A stretch of 64,000 bases of DNA from an uncultured Alistipes sp. (GTDB taxonomy: Bacteria; Bacteroidota; Bacteroidia; Bacteroidales; Rikenellaceae). Position 1 is the first letter of the stretch. The number at the start of each line of letters is the position of its first letter. Below, in pieces: positions 63,367 through 64,000 of this stretch. The notes beneath the pieces are model-generated. The model saw nothing but the letters and a program-made list of their open reading frames with translations. It did not search any database and was not told the DNA's origin. A program made the translations under genes and the position numbers. The stretch spans positions 39,529 to 103,528 of the forward strand of contig CANBCZ010000007.1 of the NCBI GenBank assembly GCA_947367255.1, in the 5' to 3' direction.

Positions 63367-63475
63367 GATAATCACAAGAAACCATATTCTATAGCTACTG
63401 AAGCTAATTGTGGGCATACTTATGTTGATTGGCCAGTGGCTAAAAATGTTTGATAATAAAACAGGAAGAAATACT

Positions 63476-64000
63476 ATGATAAAAGAGATTCGTCAGGAAG
63501 TGTCAGATATCATTGAAAAATTATTTACAACTATAGCTAACGAAGATTATACCTCATACATTTTATACATAGGACGAGCTGATATTATTCATGGCCTTAA
63601 GGCTCATGTTGGGACAGATTGTGTCATTGACTATCAGCTTGATCGTTATTATGACGAGACTCGCGAAACATTTTATGTTCACTATCTTAATCGCAATTAC
63701 TCAAAAGAGGGATTCAACTATGATGGAGAGAGTGGTATTGACGATCTATCTATAGAGATGATGATATATTGCCACCTTTGGGATTCTGTTTATTTCCTTA
63801 AATCTTTATATCGGTTGGCCGCGATTCTCGATGGTAAAGGGTATCAATGGAATCCAGATATTCCAGAAAATGGCAAATATACTTTTGTGAAAGAAAATAT
63901 TATTTTACCATTGCAGGCTAAGGAAATAGAGTTAGGAAATCTCGTTTCAAAGGCTTTTGATTCTAATATTAGAAATGCTTTTGCTCATTCATTGTATAAC
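63476..64000 (+). CDS. Uncharacterised protein with HEPN-like motif (3' end outside window)
   Basis: 175 residues visible, starting MIKEIRQEVSDIIEKLF; the frame is open at the window edge. Helical and acidic, with no family I recognise in the N-terminal part. The last visible residues, NIRNAFAHSLYN, contain R-x4-H (RNAFAH), the hallmark of HEPN-type RNases in many toxin and defence proteins. AT-rich like the STAND gene. Its place in the island fits a defence or toxin role, but this rests on one short motif. Confidence 0.6.
   Translation, partial: MIKEIRQEVSDIIEKLFTTIANEDYTSYILYIGRADIIHGLKAHVGTDCVIDYQLDRYYDETRETFYVHYLNRNYSKEGFNYDGESGIDDLSIEMMIYCHLWDSVYFLKSLYRLAAILDGKGYQWNPDIPENGKYTFVKENIILPLQAKEIELGNLVSKAFDSNIRNAFAHSLYN

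Noticed and set aside
1..64000. tRNA genes
   Set aside because: I looked for GTTCGAAT-type T-arm sequences with matching acceptor stems on both strands and found none that fold; a tRNAscan run would settle it.

Overview
The window looks like a chromosomal segment of a Bacteroidales bacterium, probably Rikenellaceae/Alistipes-like. The evidence is: Bacteroidetes-type promoters (TTTG around -33, TAnnTTTG around -7, spacer 19-20) before many genes; few Shine-Dalgarno sites; a GT3-type (eukaryote-like) glycogen synthase; BACON, GxDLY and DUF4886 secreted esterases; PiT and acyltransferase proteins of Bacteroidetes layout; and a class A RNase P RNA. The genus is a guess from gene content only.

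Left part (1-30,050) is mostly housekeeping: partial glycogen synthase, hemW, pckA, prfC, a secreted SGNH esterase, nadB, rubrerythrin, then an overlapping set trxB-rnz-trmH-type methyltransferase-pcrA/uvrD-glycosyltransferase. Next is a BlaI-BlaR1-like pair with three palindromic operators and a secreted aspartic protease, a candidate structured RNA, a membrane protein/Cro-type regulator pair, an ECF sigma factor followed by a 38-aa microprotein resembling the sigma N-terminus, a PiT phosphate transporter, a GDPD lipoprotein, recJ, lipB, lipA and an acyltransferase.

Middle (30,050-50,900): a secreted amidotransferase-like protein and a compact leftward polysaccharide export operon (wzx, wzy, two glycosyltransferases, a glycosyltransferase-Wza fused ORF, wzz) that starts next to rnpB. 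The rnpB terminator is duplicated around a small palindromic element with inverted ends. Then come a large secreted WG/Sel1/zinc-ribbon protein, rpmH, a BACON-DUF4886 esterase, tandem class A acid phosphatases, nfo, a GDPD, ybaK, recO, xerD and prmA.

Right part (50,900-64,000) is visibly more AT-rich and is a defence island with signs of decay. It holds a CAT-fold acyltransferase, two gene fragments, a truncated PrrC/RloC-like ATPase, hsdS and hsdR with no hsdM, an excisionase-type HTH protein, a DUF4062-STAND(NACHT)-TPR protein (best candidate for a little-described anti-phage sensor), an AbiEi/AbiEii toxin-antitoxin pair, and a partial protein ending on a HEPN-like RNAFAH motif. The region between the HTH gene and the STAND gene carries four 10-bp tandem repeats inside a 9-bp inverted repeat.

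Other structure not explained by genes: a small family of intergenic hairpins at 4.3-4.5 kb and 30.1 kb with a conserved lead-in and GTAC...GTAC core but different, still self-complementary, stems. No tRNA gene, CRISPR array or complete insertion sequence was seen.
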